DNA of 64,000 nucleotides, taken from NCBI GenBank assembly GCA_030647905.1, contig JAUSJA010000033.1, positions 186,001-250,000 of the forward strand. Direction: 5' to 3'. The translations under genes and the position numbers were made by a program. Within the stretch, counting starts at the first letter, position 1. Each line of letters opens with the position of its first letter. Shown one piece after another: positions 38,947 through 48,327 of the stretch. The notes under the pieces were generated by a model, which made no database searches, was not told the DNA's origin, and saw nothing but the letters and a program-made list of their open reading frames with translations. The stretch comes from Gemmatimonadaceae bacterium (GTDB lineage Bacteria > Gemmatimonadota > Gemmatimonadetes > Gemmatimonadales > Gemmatimonadaceae).

Positions 38947-41661
38947 ATGCGCCCTGACACCCGCTTCCGCACCTCGATCGTCGCGTCGCTGATCGTGATC
39001 GCGTCGCTGATCGCGCCCGCGTCGCTCTTTGCGCAGAATGGGGGCGTGCACCCGCAGCCCGCGCCCGTCGCGACAGCCGTCCGATTGACTTCGCTTGTGA
39101 CGATTGATGGAAAGCTCGACGAGGACGTGTGGCGGACCGCGCCCGCGATCACCGAGTTCAGGCAGTCGCAGCCCAACGAGGGGAAGCCGGGGACCCAGCG
39201 CACCGAGGTCCGGTTCGCTTTCGACGATCAAGCCATATACATCGGCGCGCGGATGTTCGATTCGCTTGGCGCAAAAGGCGTAGTGACGAGACTGCTGCGC
39301 CGCGACGCGCTCACCGAGAACGACAGCGACATCTTCCAGCTCACCTTCGACAGTTATCACGATCACAGCTCGCGCTTCATCTTCTGGATCAACCCCTCCG
39401 GCTCCAAGCGCGACGGCACCGGCGATCCGACGTGGGATCCGGTCTGGGAGGCGAAGACCCAGATTGACTCGGCCGGATGGACGGCGGAGCTGCGCATTCC
39501 ATTCAATCAACTCAACTTCTCGCGCGACGTTGACCAGACGTGGGGCGTTCAGGTCATCCGGTTCATCCACCGTCTCAACGAGAGACAACACTTCGCGTGG
39601 TGGCCGAACAACGAGGTGGGCGGGCCACAACGCTATGGCCACATCGGAGGGATCAGGATCGGCGACCGGCCGCGGGGAATGGAGATTCTCCCTTACACCG
39701 TAGGACGCGCGCGATACATCAGACCTCTCGATTCGTCGAACCCGTTCACAAAGACCAGTGACAAGGACTACCGCATCGGCGGCGACCTCAAGTACCGCCT
39801 GACGTCGAACCTGACTCTCAATGCGACCTTCAATCCGGATTTCGGGCAGGTCGAAGTGGATCCCGCGGTAGTGAACCTGTCGGCCTTCGAGACGTTCTTC
39901 TCGGAGAAGCGGCCTTTCTTCATCGAAGGACAGAACGCATTCGGGTTCGGGAACTTCAGCTGCTTCTTCTGCAGCAACGTCAGCGGTCTCGACATGTTCT
40001 ACACGCGTCGCATCGGCCGCAGTCCGCAGCTCTTTCCGGCCGGCACGTACGTGGATCAACCGGAGAACGCGACGATCATCGGCGCGGGCAAGATCACCGG
40101 ACGAACGAAGAGCAACTATCTCGTCGGGATTCTGGACGCGGTGACGCGGAAGGAGATGGCGAACGTAATCACCGTTGACCCCGCCACGGGCTCTCGCACA
40201 GCGTCAAAGGCGGAGGTCGAGCCGCTCACGAACTATTTCGTTGGCCGGGCGACAAAGGAATTCCAGGGAGGCGCCCAGTCGTTCGGCGGGATTCTGACGT
40301 CGGTTGATCGCTTCACGAGCGATTCGCTGGCCGAGGTGCGGCTTCCGAGCAATGCTCGCGGCGCCGGGTTCGACTGGGTCACCTCATGGAAGAACCGCGA
40401 GTACTCGTTCATGGGACAATATGCGCTGAGCGACGTGCGCGGGTCGAAGCTCGCAATGCAGCGCACTCAGCGCTCGAGCGCGCGCTATTTCCAGCGACCG
40501 GACCGCAGCCCGGGCGGAAACGGAATCTTCTCCGACGAATTCGATCCGGACGCGACGAGTCTCACCGGATACGGCGGATACGCGCGCCTCGCCAAGGACG
40601 GCGGCACATGGCTGTGGGAGGCAATGGTCAACTACCGCAGCCCCGGTTTCGAGGTAAACGACATCTCGTTCAACACGACGGCGGACTACGTGTATATGAA
40701 CGGCAACATCGCGCGCTCGGTCACCAAGCCCGGCCCGATCTTCCGCAACTACGCTGCGGTCGCCGGCGCGCAGCAGCAGTTCAATTATGACGGTGATCTG
40801 ACGGACCGCGAATACTCGGTGGGGATGTTCACGCAGCTCCTCAACTTCTGGCAGGCCAACGCGTTCATCATCCGGACACCCAAGGTGTACGACGACCGTC
40901 TCCTGCGCGGAGGTCCCGTGATCCAGAAGAGAGGATACCGGTACCACCAGGTCTTCCTCGGCACGGATGCCCGCAAGACAGTCTCCTTCTCGATCAACCC
41001 GAGTTTCAACGACTTCGACTACGGACCCGACGCGCTGAACCTGAACGCCAACGTCACGTGGAAGCCGACGTCCAACGTCCAGCTTTCCGCCGGACCGTCG
41101 TACCGGCGCGATGGCTCGGTGAGCCAGTTCGTGACGTCGGTCGCCGATTCCACCGCGACTGCCTTCTACGGCAGGCGGTACATCTTCGCCAAGCTGCAGC
41201 AGAAGCAGCTCGCGATGAGCACGCGTGCGAACGTGACGTTCACTCCGCAACTGACGTTCGAGCTCTTCGCCCAGCCGCTTATCGCCAGTGGAGACTATGT
41301 CACCTTCAACGAGTACGTCGCGCCGCGGAAGCGCACGTTGCACACCTTCAGCGGAAACGAGATCAGCTCGACGGTCGTGGACGGCCAGCGGCGCTACACG
41401 ATCGATCCTGACGGACCCGCGGGACCCGCAGCGCCGTTCAGCGTATTCGATCCCAACTTCAACTTCCGCGCTCTTCGCGGGAACGCGGTGGTGCGATGGG
41501 AGTACAGGCCCGGCTCCACGATCTTCTTCGTATGGCAGCAGAACCGGTCGGATTCGGAGCCTATCGGCAACTTCGACTTCAGCCGCGACCGGTCGGCGCT
41601 GTTCAACTCGCACCCGGACAACATTTTCCTGGTCAAGGCGACGTACTGGATAGCGTTCTAG
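38947..41661 (+). CDS. DUF5916 protein with N-terminal CBM9-like domain
   Basis: About 904 residues with a signal peptide (ending ASLFAQ). Residues ~45-230 look like a carbohydrate-binding family 9 domain (TIDGKLDEDVWRTAPAITEF). The rest matches DUF5916, with PFFIEGQNAFGFG and many barrel-like strands, ending VKATYWIAF. Such proteins are abundant in Bacteroidota and Gemmatimonadota and are thought to sit in the outer membrane. A TAAAAT box lies about 16 nt before the ATG. The substrate is unknown. Confidence 0.9.
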   Translation: MRPDTRFRTSIVASLIVIASLIAPASLFAQNGGVHPQPAPVATAVRLTSLVTIDGKLDEDVWRTAPAITEFRQSQPNEGKPGTQRTEVRFAFDDQAIYIGARMFDSLGAKGVVTRLLRRDALTENDSDIFQLTFDSYHDHSSRFIFWINPSGSKRDGTGDPTWDPVWEAKTQIDSAGWTAELRIPFNQLNFSRDVDQTWGVQVIRFIHRLNERQHFAWWPNNEVGGPQRYGHIGGIRIGDRPRGMEILPYTVGRARYIRPLDSSNPFTKTSDKDYRIGGDLKYRLTSNLTLNATFNPDFGQVEVDPAVVNLSAFETFFSEKRPFFIEGQNAFGFGNFSCFFCSNVSGLDMFYTRRIGRSPQLFPAGTYVDQPENATIIGAGKITGRTKSNYLVGILDAVTRKEMANVITVDPATGSRTASKAEVEPLTNYFVGRATKEFQGGAQSFGGILTSVDRFTSDSLAEVRLPSNARGAGFDWVTSWKNREYSFMGQYALSDVRGSKLAMQRTQRSSARYFQRPDRSPGGNGIFSDEFDPDATSLTGYGGYARLAKDGGTWLWEAMVNYRSPGFEVNDISFNTTADYVYMNGNIARSVTKPGPIFRNYAAVAGAQQQFNYDGDLTDREYSVGMFTQLLNFWQANAFIIRTPKVYDDRLLRGGPVIQKRGYRYHQVFLGTDARKTVSFSINPSFNDFDYGPDALNLNANVTWKPTSNVQLSAGPSYRRDGSVSQFVTSVADSTATAFYGRRYIFAKLQQKQLAMSTRANVTFTPQLTFELFAQPLIASGDYVTFNEYVAPRKRTLHTFSGNEISSTVVDGQRRYTIDPDGPAGPAAPFSVFDPNFNFRALRGNAVVRWEYRPGSTIFFVWQQNRSDSEPIGNFDFSRDRSALFNSHPDNIFLVKATYWIAF

Positions 41662-41696
41662 ACCCTCAACGATCGCTCACCGGCCTTCCCATCCTC

Positions 41697-41711
41697 CCCC
41701 CGAAGCGGGGG
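41697..41711 (+). terminator. Short GC hairpin after the DUF5916 gene
   Basis: CCCCCG-AAG-CGGGGG forms a 6-bp stem with a 3-nt loop 36 bp past the stop. No T-tract follows, so termination activity is uncertain. The rest of this 222-bp gap holds no gene that I can see. Confidence 0.35.
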
Positions 41712-41883
41712 CAGTGAGTCGCTGACCAGACTCGGCAGCCGGGGGGTCGGGAGCGGACAAGCCGCTCGCGGGTAACGCTGGCACGATTTCTGTCGGCTCT
41801 CTCAGGCTATCGGAAATCTCCTGAACGCGCCAATGTTCTCGAAGCGGTCCGATGGAAGCGACCCCTTATCGAGGAGAGTTCCT

Positions 41884-42279
41884 ATGGCGGCGAGGAAAGC
41901 GGGAAGAAGAAAAACCGCGAAGAAGGCAGGGCGAAAGTCCACCACAAAGAAATCCACCCGAAGGAAACCGGCGGCGAAGAAGTCCTCGCGCCGAAAGGTC
42001 GCTACGAAGAAGTCAGCGCGACGAAAGCCTGCCGCGAAGAAGGTCGTGCGCAGAAAACCGGCGGCGAAGAAGTCAGCGCGACGAAAGCCAACCGTGAAGA
42101 AGGTCGCACCCAGAAAACCAGCGGCGAAGAAGCCCGTGCGACGGCAATCGCCGGTGAAACGGGCAGTCGCTCCTCCGGCCCCGCCGCCGCCCCAGCCGCC
42201 GCAATCACCCTACGCCGCGAGCGAGCCGCCTACCCCGCCGCCAATATCAGGACCCGGGACGGACACAGGCGTAATTTGA
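41884..42279 (+). CDS. Histone-H1-like basic protein
   Basis: A 131-residue protein made of Lys/Arg/Ala repeats such as RRKPAAKKSA and RRKPTVKKVA, followed by a Pro-rich tail (PPAPPPPQPPQSP). It resembles bacterial H1-like and AlgP-type nucleoid proteins that bind DNA without sequence preference. The DNA repeats roughly every 30 bp between 41950 and 42130, so length may vary by slippage. GAGGAG precedes the ATG. Confidence 0.85.
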   Translation: MAARKAGRRKTAKKAGRKSTTKKSTRRKPAAKKSSRRKVATKKSARRKPAAKKVVRRKPAAKKSARRKPTVKKVAPRKPAAKKPVRRQSPVKRAVAPPAPPPPQPPQSPYAASEPPTPPPISGPGTDTGVI

Positions 42280-42283
42280 AAAA

Positions 42284-42324
42284 CGAAACCGCCGTCATCG
42301 AGACACTTAATGGCGGCGGTTTCG
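42284..42324 (-). terminator. Intrinsic terminator of the SIMPL gene
   Basis: CGAAACCGCCG (42284-42294) pairs perfectly with 42314-42324 and the stem extends three more pairs inward. Read on the minus strand it is followed by TTTTT (42283-42279). It lies 60 bp past the stop of the minus-strand gene and also follows the H1-like gene on the plus strand. Confidence 0.7.
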
Positions 42325-42386
42325 CGTCAGATCAACGACCGGACGCTCGAGCGGCGAAGCCGGCACGTGGTTGAGGACCTTCGCGA

Positions 42387-43115
42387 TCAGGGCGCTCGCC
42401 GCGCGATGAATTCCCAGCGCGCGGAGGCAACCGCGGTGATGGTCAGATCTGCCGGTGTGAGATTGGTTGGAACTGGACCGTAGCTGCTCGAGAGAGAACT
42501 CGTCGCCACAATGTACGCTTCCCGCATGTAGCCGGGTGACATCGACGTGGAGAGCGCCATCAGCTTGCCAAGCGAGCCGCCCGCGGCGGCAGCGAGCGCC
42601 TCGGCGTCGAGACGGGCTTCCCTCACGGCGATCGCCAGGGCCCGGCGACGCGCTCCCTCAATGTCGGGCCCGAGAAACTGCACCGGCAGAACCTGCGTCG
42701 CGCCCCCGGAGAGCGCGGCATCAATGAGCCTGCCGACGTCGGCAATGAGCGGAACTTCGATACGAAGTGTGTTGCGCGCCATGAACCCGTTGGGCCGCCG
42801 GCTGTTGTTGCTGGCCTCATAATCCTGCGCGACGGAATAGCTGCCATTGGTCAGCTCCGCGGGCTTCACGCCGGCCGCGTGAAGCGCTGTAATGGTCGCG
42901 TCCACTTTTCGCGCATTGTCAGCCGCAGCCCGCGCCGCGAGCAATGCTCTGCTCTCGACAGTCACAATGAGAACAGCGCGATCCGGCGTGATGTTCACCT
43001 CACCCCGGCCTACCACGGAAACCTCCGGACCGATCGGTGACGGGGGGACTTGAGCGATTCCCGTGCGCGATGCTGCGAGTGTCGCCGCGATGCCCAGCCT
43101 GATGAAACAGTGCAT
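42387..43115 (-). CDS. SIMPL-domain (DUF541) periplasmic protein
   Basis: A 242-residue protein with a signal peptide ending RTGIAQ, then VSVVGRGEVNITPDRAVLIV, which is the SIMPL/DUF541 start. Repeats and the SYSVAQDYE segment fit the family. Members are periplasmic, related to BP26/OMP28; the biochemical role is unclear. The ATG at 43115 has AGGAG 7 nt upstream, which decides this start over ATG 43145. Confidence 0.88.
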   Translation of the reverse strand: MHCFIRLGIAATLAASRTGIAQVPPSPIGPEVSVVGRGEVNITPDRAVLIVTVESRALLAARAAADNARKVDATITALHAAGVKPAELTNGSYSVAQDYEASNNSRRPNGFMARNTLRIEVPLIADVGRLIDAALSGGATQVLPVQFLGPDIEGARRRALAIAVREARLDAEALAAAAGGSLGKLMALSTSMSPGYMREAYIVATSSLSSSYGPVPTNLTPADLTITAVASARWEFIARRAP

Positions 43116-43269
43116 GTGCGAGCTCCTGTGTGCTGTTCTGTTCACTCAATAGTACCGTGCGGGAGCGAGGCGGGGCCGCACGGGGTATCATGGGAAGGCC
43201 AGCGGCCACGCAACCGGTCCCGAAAGAGATAGCCCTCAGCGACCAGACGCCCCGGCCCCCTCGAGTGCC

Positions 43270-45381
43270 TCAGCCAGCCGGCTCGCGAACCGGCTGTTCG
43301 GCGCCTGGCCTTCTCCTCGATACCGTCAGCATCTCCACCGCCGCGTCCACCGATTCCCGCGTCCCCGCCAGCGCCACTACGTCGCCGAGGCGCAGCGTCT
43401 CCTTTCCGGAAGGCACCACCACCTTGCTCCCCGACTCGCCGCGTCGAGTGATCGCCAGAATCGTCGCGCCCGTCTTCCCGCGGATGTTGAGCTCGGCAAG
43501 ACTGCGATTTAGCGCCGGACTGGTCGCGTCTATCTTCACCGGTACCGGCTCGCCAAGTCCGGGCAGCATGATGGCGATGTGCTCCATCGTACGGAACAGA
43601 TTCTCAGAATCGTCGTCGCGTGCGAGCTGCGGCGTGAGCGCCGCAACGATCACCTCCGCACCGGCGCGTGCATGCTCCTGCAGATTGAGCGCGCTTCGCC
43701 AGAACGCGAACCCGAGAACGATCGTCAGTATCCCCAGAAGCGGGAACCCGGAAAAGTTCGGTATGAATGGCTGGGTTACAGCGACGATCGGCGCACCGAC
43801 AATCAACAGAATTCCGAGTTGAAGCATCGTCACCAATGCGCGACGAGGAGCGGCGGCGAAGTCCGCCTTCCTCCTTCCGGCCGATGGCAACGCACGCATG
43901 GCAAGCACGAACCCGAGCATCCGCGCGCTGCGAATCATCCCGAGAAGCAGCGGAACCGCCACCACCGCGGCTCCGAGCACAACGACGAGCAACGAAGTTC
44001 GCTGCGTTGCGCCCGTCCAGTTGCTGAACATCGTCGTGAATCTGCCCCGCTCCGCCCCCGCCCCGATTATCACTCCCGCGAGCAGGAATGCGTCTAACAG
44101 AATCAGCCGGACGAGGCGCCGCGTGCGCGATCGCCCTGCCGTTGGAGGCGCGCTGCGAATGCGATCCACCCACGACGCGTAGAGCGCCACCGACGTCTGA
44201 ATCGGCCGCGGCAGCTTGCGATCCACCCACAACGCCGCCGGACCCGCCGCCCTGATGAGCCACGGCGTCGTCAGAGTGGTGATCGCCGACACCGCCACCG
44301 CCACCGGATACAGGAAGCTCCGCGTCGCGCCCGCCGCCAATCCCACCCCCGCGATGATGAACGAGAACTCGCCGATCTGCGCGAGGCTCATTCCCGCCTG
44401 CATGGATTTGCGCAAACCGTTGCCGGTGATGAACGAGCCCGCCGTCACCGCGACGACCTTGCCCGTGATGACGACGGCGCTCAATACGACCACCGCGACC
44501 CAGTGCTCGGCGATGAGACGCGGATCTATCAGCGACCCCACCGACACGAAGAAGATCGCCACGAACATGTCGCGGACCGGATGCACCAGCCGCTCGATCC
44601 TCACCGCCTCGCCCGATTCCGCCACAAGCGATCCGACGATGAATGCTCCCAGAGCCACCGAGTAGCCGAACGCGTACGCCACGTAGGCAGCGGCGAAGCA
44701 GACCCCGATCGTGCCGACGAGCGTCGTCTCCGCGCGATTCAGTCTCACGATCCCGCGCACGAATCTCGGAACGATCAGAATGCCGATCCCGACCAGCGCC
44801 ACGAGAAACGTCACCAGTCTTATCACGGTGATGCCGAGACTCCACGCGGAGAGGCCGGCGCCAGTCGCAGTCGCGGTAAGAAGCGCGATCAGAATGATCG
44901 CGATGAGATCCTCGACAATGAGGATCCCGAACACGACCTCGCGAAGCTTGCCCTGAACTCCGTTCTCCTCGAACGCGTGGGCGATGATGGTCGTACTGGA
45001 GATCGCCACGATCGCACCAGTGAACACGCTCTCGAGTGGCGTGAATCCGAGGAGAATACCGGTGAGATAGCCAAGCCCGACCATCGTGCTCGTCTCGAGA
45101 ACGGCGGCGAGTCCCGACGTCACCGCGATCTGACCGACTTTCTTGAGCCGGAATTCCAGACCAAGCGAGAACATCAGCAGGATCACGCCGAGCTCGGACA
45201 GCGTCTGCAGCACTTTCTCGTCGGCCGCAAGCGGGATCGGCACATACGGCCCGACCAGCATTCCCGCGAGGAGATATCCGAATACGACCGGTTGGCGAAG
45301 TCGCTGGAATACGAACGACGTCACCGCCGCGGTGCACAGGACGAGCGCGAGGTTCTCGAGGAAAGTGTGCGCGTTCTCCAC
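43270..45381 (-). CDS. CPA2-family cation:proton antiporter (KefB/YbaL-like)
   Basis: About 703 residues. The N-terminal ~390 residues form a Na+/H+-exchanger domain with 12-13 membrane segments (GYLLAGMLVGPYVPIP, SLGLEFRLKKVG, VEDLIAIILI). A second membrane block follows, and the end has a TrkA-C-like regulatory domain (GATILAITRRG, LRLGDVVALAG). No TrkA-N/NAD-binding domain is present, unlike KefB. I start at GTG 45381, where TATCAT lies 6 nt upstream; longer frames run toward the patatin gene. Its task is probably K+ or Na+ homeostasis. Confidence 0.9.
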   Translation of the reverse strand: MENAHTFLENLALVLCTAAVTSFVFQRLRQPVVFGYLLAGMLVGPYVPIPLAADEKVLQTLSELGVILLMFSLGLEFRLKKVGQIAVTSGLAAVLETSTMVGLGYLTGILLGFTPLESVFTGAIVAISSTTIIAHAFEENGVQGKLREVVFGILIVEDLIAIILIALLTATATGAGLSAWSLGITVIRLVTFLVALVGIGILIVPRFVRGIVRLNRAETTLVGTIGVCFAAAYVAYAFGYSVALGAFIVGSLVAESGEAVRIERLVHPVRDMFVAIFFVSVGSLIDPRLIAEHWVAVVVLSAVVITGKVVAVTAGSFITGNGLRKSMQAGMSLAQIGEFSFIIAGVGLAAGATRSFLYPVAVAVSAITTLTTPWLIRAAGPAALWVDRKLPRPIQTSVALYASWVDRIRSAPPTAGRSRTRRLVRLILLDAFLLAGVIIGAGAERGRFTTMFSNWTGATQRTSLLVVVLGAAVVAVPLLLGMIRSARMLGFVLAMRALPSAGRRKADFAAAPRRALVTMLQLGILLIVGAPIVAVTQPFIPNFSGFPLLGILTIVLGFAFWRSALNLQEHARAGAEVIVAALTPQLARDDDSENLFRTMEHIAIMLPGLGEPVPVKIDATSPALNRSLAELNIRGKTGATILAITRRGESGSKVVVPSGKETLRLGDVVALAGTRESVDAAVEMLTVSRRRPGAEQPVREPAG

Positions 45382-45452
45382 CCGCGCATGATACCAGCCG
45401 AGGACTGCCGCGGCCAGAAGGTCACGCGGTGTCCGCGCCGCGGCCGCGAAGC

Positions 45453-46517
45453 CTACCAGGCCGTGATGCGCTCGGCGATGCGGCCAGTTACCATAAGCTC
45501 GCGCAGCTCTTCGCCGAGTCGCTCGCTCGCGTCCACCACGCCCTGCCATCTGCGGATGCGCTCGCCCTCGGTCATCGTGTAGAAGTCGCGACGGTCGGGA
45601 ATCTTGCCGCCCGGCAGTGACGCAACGAATTCGGCCGACGGCGCAATGAGGAGCGCGCGGTCAAAGTTCACTCCGCTTGCCCTCCGCCATGGGATTCCCT
45701 TGTCGAACCATCCCGGCACGATGTGATCGTAGAAGTGCGGGTACAACACGAGCCCGTCTCCCGGCCCGAAGTCGAGATCGAGGTGGTAATCCAGCATGCC
45801 ACCGTCCCAGTGAGTCTCGCCTTCCCTGCCCGGTATCTCGACTCCCTCAAACACGAGCGGGATGGAGCCCGAAGCGATCAGCACCGCGCGAAGATTCTCC
45901 CGCGTGAGCGGAAGATGCACGGTGGGTAGATCCGACAGATGCAGGAAAGGCGTGTCGCTCCCCGCCGAGTGGAACACGTATCGCTTCATCTGGAGCGCGA
46001 GAGCGCGGCGGCTGACGAGATTGCCAACCGCCGCGATGGCGAGCGACGTGGCGAGAGCAATGCGCCGCGGACTGGCGGCGAGACCGGATCCCATCGTGGT
46101 GATCACGTGCACGCGCGCCCACGGATGGGAGAGAATCTCCTCGACACCGTTCGCGCCGAGCAGATCGTCGAGCAGCCGCGCCAGCACGTCCGTCACCTCG
46201 CGCGCCGACGGCTTCGGAGTGTATCTCTGCCCGTAGATGTATCCGTGATGCCCTCTCTCGAGCGCCGCGACCGGATCGCGCTGCGCGAGGCACGCAATGC
46301 GCCAGCTCCCGACGGACGATCCGATCAGGTGCATCACGCGCTCACGCGGCTGCTGGAGGAACTCGCCGAAGAGAAAGCGGTCGAGACCGGCGATGGACAG
46401 CCACTTCGCGCCACCCGATGCGGCGGGCAGGATGTCCACGTCCTCGGCGCGCAGCCCGCGCTCGCGTACGATCGCGAGAGCCCGGGTGCCAGCGCGGAGG
46501 GTGAGCGACGAGGCCAT
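45453..46517 (-). CDS. Patatin-like phospholipase
   Basis: About 354 residues. It has the lipase GxSxG as GSSVG with Ser68, an oxyanion-like SGGAKWLSIAG before it, and the dyad Asp in THWDGGMLDYH. This is a stand-alone cytoplasmic patatin without signal peptide. I start at ATG 46517; GGAGGG abuts it with too little spacing to be an ordinary Shine-Dalgarno. It is different from the patatin-ferredoxin protein at the window start. It is followed by the CPA2 antiporter after a 71-bp gap. Confidence 0.88.
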   Translation of the reverse strand: MASSLTLRAGTRALAIVRERGLRAEDVDILPAASGGAKWLSIAGLDRFLFGEFLQQPRERVMHLIGSSVGSWRIACLAQRDPVAALERGHHGYIYGQRYTPKPSAREVTDVLARLLDDLLGANGVEEILSHPWARVHVITTMGSGLAASPRRIALATSLAIAAVGNLVSRRALALQMKRYVFHSAGSDTPFLHLSDLPTVHLPLTRENLRAVLIASGSIPLVFEGVEIPGREGETHWDGGMLDYHLDLDFGPGDGLVLYPHFYDHIVPGWFDKGIPWRRASGVNFDRALLIAPSAEFVASLPGGKIPDRRDFYTMTEGERIRRWQGVVDASERLGEELRELMVTGRIAERITAW

Positions 46518-46740
46518 CCCTCCATTTAGCGATGCAGGTTTATCGCTGCAATGGCTGACATTCTCGTTCTGGGCGGTACACGCCGCCCGAGGAGTACCTG
46601 ATTTGGCTGGTGGAAGATTATCATCGAACCCGTTTCGCCTGCAGTCGGCTGTCCGGGTGTTATCTTTAGGCTGCGTCGGCCCTTCTCGAGAACTTCCCAC
46701 CTGATCTGCCGGCTCCCCACGGCCAATCCCCGAGCTTTCC

Positions 46741-46977
46741 ATGAGCGCCTACAAGAACCAGCAGCATCGCCTCGTCCGCGGCAGCCACCAGTTCCACTTC
46801 GTTTCCTACGATGGCCAGCCGTCGAACCCTCGGCGCGGCGAGCCGGCGACCGTCCCGATGTGGTATCTGATGAGAGCTGGCAAGCGCTGGCCGGTGATGC
46901 CGCAGGTACTCGGCGTTCCCGATTCGGAGGTCACCCAGGCGCTGACCGCCTGGCTGGATTCGCAGGGAATCGCGTAG
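46741..46977 (+). CDS. Small hypothetical protein
   Basis: A 78-residue, basic protein with aromatic residues (HQFHFVSYDG, MWYLMRAGKRWPVMP) and no recognisable domain, signal or membrane segment. The even composition and codon pattern look coding, and the flanking antisense frames do not. I cannot assign a function. Confidence 0.6.
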   Translation: MSAYKNQQHRLVRGSHQFHFVSYDGQPSNPRRGEPATVPMWYLMRAGKRWPVMPQVLGVPDSEVTQALTAWLDSQGIA

Positions 46978-47065
46978 CCGAAATAACTGGAAGCGTTGCT
47001 GCACCAGTTGAGGCACCTTCTTTCGACCTGCTTCGGCAGGGGCGTACCGCATTCCGGGTAGTGCG

Positions 47066-47578
47066 CTACGCACGGCAGCAGCGAACAGCGAGACGCACCG
47101 CTGCGATGCAGAGAAAACATGCAGCCGCCGCTGTCGCAACGGTGCGAACGCGAGTTCTTCGGGAATGGTACGACGACATTGCGAGAATCCTCCGCTTGAG
47201 CTGGGATGCAGATTCACTGAGAGCTGCGGCAAGGAAAGGACGGCTGGACACTCGCGCCCCAACGTCCAGCAAGAGCGAAGCGTACGCGTGTGAATCCGAG
47301 GTGTGGCGCAGAACTCGGCGGTCGCAATCGAGCTCGATGCTCGTTCGAAGTCGGCGCATCAGATACCAGAGCGCAAAGTTCCAGGGGAACGCGACCGTAG
47401 CGATCGCCGCTAACCATACCAGCACCGGATCAAAGGCTCGTGCGTGTTCCTGCTCGTGCGTTACGATCAGTGCTTGTTGTTCTGACGGAAGATCGATTAC
47501 CCATCTCGGCAGAACGACGTCGTAGCCGATGATTCCCGCGAGCGCAGGGCCGACCCGATGGGTCAGCCGGATCGACTG
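47066..47578 (-). pseudogene. Truncated M56 (BlaR1-like) peptidase
   Basis: About 170 residues with ALAGIIGYDVVLPRWVID, the zinc motif VTHEQEHARAFDP (HExxH), a membrane segment, and ELDCDRRVLRH. These are core motifs of M56/BlaR1 sensor-peptidases, whose usual 400-600 residues include four membrane segments and a sensor domain. The 5' half is missing: at about 47578 the sequence joins directly to a truncated blaI. The C-terminus ends soon after another membrane span, so no sensor domain is present either. Confidence 0.8.
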
Positions 47579-47777
47579 TGGGCAGATACCGGTGAGCCCG
47601 GCCTTCCTCACGGTGTCTCACGTAGCCTTTCTCTTCGAGAGTACGAAGAACAGTGAGAACGGTGGTGTAGGCGAGCTCGTCGTGCAGCTCCTTGCGGACT
47701 TCTGCTACGGTGACCGAATGAAGCTGCCACAAGACAGTCATGACATCCAGCTCACGATCCGTAAACGCTATCTTCAT
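47575..47777 (-). pseudogene. Truncated blaI repressor, DNA-binding domain only
   Basis: From ATG 47777 the frame gives MKIAFTDRELDVMTVLWQLH followed by LAYTTVLTVLRTLEEKGYV and RAHRYLPTV. This is the winged-helix domain of BlaI/MecI/CopY repressors. Homology stops at about residue 68; the dimerisation domain and protease-cleavage site are lost, and the frame enters the blaR1 remnant out of phase before stopping at 47430. A matching operator lies just upstream. A short DNA-binding peptide could still be made, but tight dimeric repression is unlikely. Confidence 0.82.
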
Positions 47778-47788
47778 TGCGAGCCTAT

Positions 47789-47806
47789 CTACTAGAGATG
47801 TAGTAG
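47789..47806. promoter_or_regulatory. BlaI-type operator dyad
   Basis: CTACTAGAGATGTAGTAG is a dyad with 8-bp half-sites and a 2-bp centre, matching in 7 of 8 positions. It closely resembles the TACTACA-NN-TGTAGTA operators of BlaI/MecI. It lies 12 bp upstream of the blaI remnant, where autoregulation would occur. Confidence 0.7.
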
Positions 47807-48017
47807 AGAGTAGCGGCTCTAAGTTTTTGAGCCAGGTTTTGGGCTGATCAGAGCTCCATGGGGAAGCAGAGGACAGCTCGATGCGAAGGAGCAAATTCAC
47901 TCCGGAGCAGGTGGCTCTGACGAATGAAATCCCATTCAGTCCGCCGCGGCCACTGGGCTGGCGATCGGCTCTACATTAGATGGTGTAGGGGATACACCAC
48001 TTTCACCCAGAGGATCT

Positions 48018-48227
48018 ATGACAGGCCGCGTGATGTCACCCCCCGCTTCCGTGCTCGGCGGAACCACCATTGTCCGGGTGGTCGAGAGAGGGGGCTCGGC
48101 GGTTCCCGAAGTCTGGGACGGCTCCGAATGGGCTGACGGCGACAAATCGTTACTGGATGAGTACGTTCGGGAAACGACCAGTCGGCTGTCGGAAGAAGAG
48201 CTGGAAGAGCGCGGAATCCCCGACTGA
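48018..48227 (+). CDS. Small acidic hypothetical protein
   Basis: A 69-residue protein beginning MTGRVMSPPASVLGG with an acidic second half (EVWDGSEWADGDKS, SEEELEERG). There is no signal or domain I can name. AGAGGA lies about 4 nt before the ATG, a good Shine-Dalgarno. The ~240 bases before it hold only the blaI promoter region. Confidence 0.6.
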   Translation: MTGRVMSPPASVLGGTTIVRVVERGGSAVPEVWDGSEWADGDKSLLDEYVRETTSRLSEEELEERGIPD

Positions 48228-48327
48228 GCGCGTAGCCGCTCGACTCTCGCCCGCTCATTCAGTGAGAGCGGGAAGGCTAGTGTGTCTCACCCGCACGAAC
48301 ACGATGCCGGAGCTCCACGCTTTAAGT

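Noticed and set aside
43604-45337. 577-codon frame inside the CPA2 antiporter gene
   Set aside because: Same strand, other phase; Arg/His-rich with no membrane segments, while the antiporter frame is fully conserved in pattern.
47066-47777. Functional beta-lactam sensing by BlaI/BlaR1
   Set aside because: Both genes are truncated and out of frame, and no beta-lactamase gene is nearby.
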